Shown piece by piece: positions 62,976 through 64,000 of a DNA stretch of 64,000 bases; position 1 is the first letter of the stretch, and each line of letters starts with the position of its first letter. The translations under genes were made by a program, and so were the position numbers. The notes beneath the pieces were generated by a model. It had not been told where the DNA came from, searched no databases, and saw only the letters and a program-made list of their open reading frames with translations. Origin of the DNA: Pacificimonas aurantium (GTDB lineage Bacteria; Pseudomonadota; Alphaproteobacteria; Sphingomonadales; Sphingomonadaceae); contig NZ_JAGSGB010000001.1 of the NCBI RefSeq assembly GCF_020092905.1, forward strand, positions 124,001 to 188,000, given 5' to 3'.

Positions 62976-63482
62976 ATGCGTGTCGACCAGCGAATGGCGT
63001 GGGCCAGCGGACTGTTCATCGTTCTGGTGGGCGCGACCGCCCGCTTCGCCATTGGCCGCGTCTATAGCAGCGGCAAGGCAACCGACCTGATCGACACCCT
63101 CGCCGATTCCGGTCTCTATCTCGGCTCAGGCATCGCCACGGCCTCCGCGACGATGCTTGCACTCATGCTGACCATCCTCAGCATGACGCGAAATACGGAC
63201 AGCGAATTTCACGAAGATATGTACCGGCGCGTCTACCGGGTTTCGATCATGGCGACCCTGTCGCTTGTCGGGGCGGTCGTCCTGCTTCTCGCGCTCACCA
63301 TTCCCGTTCAGGAAATGGACGGCGTTCCGCCGAACTTCTTCAGTATCCTCTACAACGTCCTTTTTTCCCTCGTCGTCCTCTGCTGCGCGCTCGTCGTCGG
63401 GACCGTCGTTCTCATCTTCACGGTTATCCGTACCGTTGTCGCCAAGACGACTCCGCTGGAAGAGTTCGAAGAGGACAACTAA
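62976..63482 (+). CDS. Hypothetical membrane protein
   Basis: The 168-residue protein has four hydrophobic segments (about 8-25, 48-68, 92-110 and 125-150) and an acidic end (EEFEEDN). I do not recognise a family. It is followed 9 bp later by the DUF1192 gene, suggesting co-transcription. Confidence 0.65.
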   Translation: MRVDQRMAWASGLFIVLVGATARFAIGRVYSSGKATDLIDTLADSGLYLGSGIATASATMLALMLTILSMTRNTDSEFHEDMYRRVYRVSIMATLSLVGAVVLLLALTIPVQEMDGVPPNFFSILYNVLFSLVVLCCALVVGTVVLIFTVIRTVVAKTTPLEEFEEDN

Positions 63483-63491
63483 GCTCGCATC

Positions 63492-63683
63492 ATGGACGAA
63501 GAGGATCTTCCAAGGCCGGGCGACCCCCTTGAGGCGGTGATGAAGACCGACCTCGATCCGTTTTCGGTGCATGAACTGGAGGCGCGGGTCCGGATGCTGG
63601 AAGCGGAAACCGAACGAACCCGGGCGAAACTCGCGGGCGCGAAGGACTTCCGCTCCGCGGCCGATTCCCTCTTCAAGAGCTGA
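63492..63683 (+). CDS. DUF1192 small protein
   Basis: The 63-residue protein matches DUF1192: DPFSVHELEARVRMLEAETER is the conserved coiled-coil core, and the C-terminus has ADSLFKS. It is found in many alphaproteobacteria and its role is unknown. Confidence 0.82.
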   Translation: MDEEDLPRPGDPLEAVMKTDLDPFSVHELEARVRMLEAETERTRAKLAGAKDFRSAADSLFKS

Positions 63684-63762
63684 GCCCCCTTCAAAGTAAG
63701 GGTCGGCGCGGCCGCGCCCACCTGCGCATAACCGGCGCATTGGCAATGGGGAGAGCACCCGC

Positions 63763-64000
63763 ATGAATTTCGATTTTTCCGACGACGCACGGACTTTGCA
63801 GGACCAGGCCCGCCGCGTCTTCGACGAGACCGCCGGGCCCGATGCCGCCCGCGCGGTCATGAACGATCCCGACAAACATTATGACGAGGCGATCTGGAAG
63901 CAGGCTGTCGAACTCGGCCTGACCGCGATCCGCGTGCCAGAGGAGCATGGCGGCGTCGGCCTCGGCGCCGAAGAGGCCTGCCTGATCGCGGAGGAAATCG
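63763..64000 (+). CDS. Acyl-CoA dehydrogenase, N-terminal part
   Basis: The frame from ATG 63763 (preceded by GGGGAGAG) begins NFDFSDDARTLQDQARRVF and continues RVPEEHGGVGLGAEEACLIAEEI, the N-terminal helical domain of acyl-CoA dehydrogenases. It is cut by the window end. Confidence 0.85.
   Translation, partial: MNFDFSDDARTLQDQARRVFDETAGPDAARAVMNDPDKHYDEAIWKQAVELGLTAIRVPEEHGGVGLGAEEACLIAEEI

Overview
The window looks like a piece of a sphingomonad-type alphaproteobacterial chromosome. Supporting signs are a large TonB-dependent receptor, a long (536-residue) isocitrate lyase with a divergent RamB/ScfR-type regulator, DUF1013, DUF1192, DUF2256 and DUF2244 proteins, many Tat-exported enzymes and GC-rich coding DNA. 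The left end is visibly more AT-rich and is a mobile or genomic-island segment.

Region 1 (1-8.6 kb) is accessory DNA. It holds an intrinsic terminator of an upstream gene, an unusual series of related hairpins (146-533), and a compact three-gene cassette: MmeI-like adenine methyltransferase, SF2 helicase, GIY-YIG nuclease. This is most likely a restriction-modification or defence system. It is followed by a mobilisation module (relaxase split by a frameshift, MobC, and a tiny coupled ORF) that abuts the stop codon of the next chromosomal gene.

Region 2 (8.6-14.6 kb, minus strand) holds a PaoABC-like periplasmic molybdenum aldehyde oxidoreductase and two truncated genes (asparaginase and tannase/feruloyl esterase) that appear to have been joined by a deletion.

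Region 3 (14.6-34.4 kb) is an aromatic-catabolism cluster. It contains a TonB receptor, an MFS transporter, a TfdA-like dioxygenase, two GntR/FCD regulators, an acylating acetaldehyde dehydrogenase plus 4-hydroxy-2-oxovalerate aldolase, an aspartate-dehydrogenase-like enzyme, a flavin hydroxylase and a cupin. A meta-cleavage operon resembling carbazole car genes follows (hydratase, CarAa-like Rieske oxygenase, CarC-like hydrolase, CarBa/CarBb-like extradiol dioxygenase), with a divergent ferredoxin reductase. FadR-type operators (TNGTNNNACNA) recur in front of its units. The cluster is interrupted at 25.9-29.4 kb by damaged, AT-richer DNA: a SpoU methyltransferase gene without a start codon, a remnant of a second carBb, and an M13 peptidase gene with an in-frame amber codon.

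Region 4 (34.4-64 kb) is mostly core chromosome. It includes a large cadherin-like protein, phospholipase A, a TauE exporter, a Tat-exported aminotransferase, MaoC and CitE-like enzymes, tRNA-Arg(CCG), nth, UDP-glucose dehydrogenase, the glyoxylate-shunt gene aceA with its regulator, PhoD, two small glycosyltransferases, a DEAD-box helicase, coaD, a prenyl synthase with xseB, DUF1013/TrcR, a glycosyltransferase with an LpxH-like phosphatase, a quinone oxidoreductase, and the start of an acyl-CoA dehydrogenase cut by the window end.
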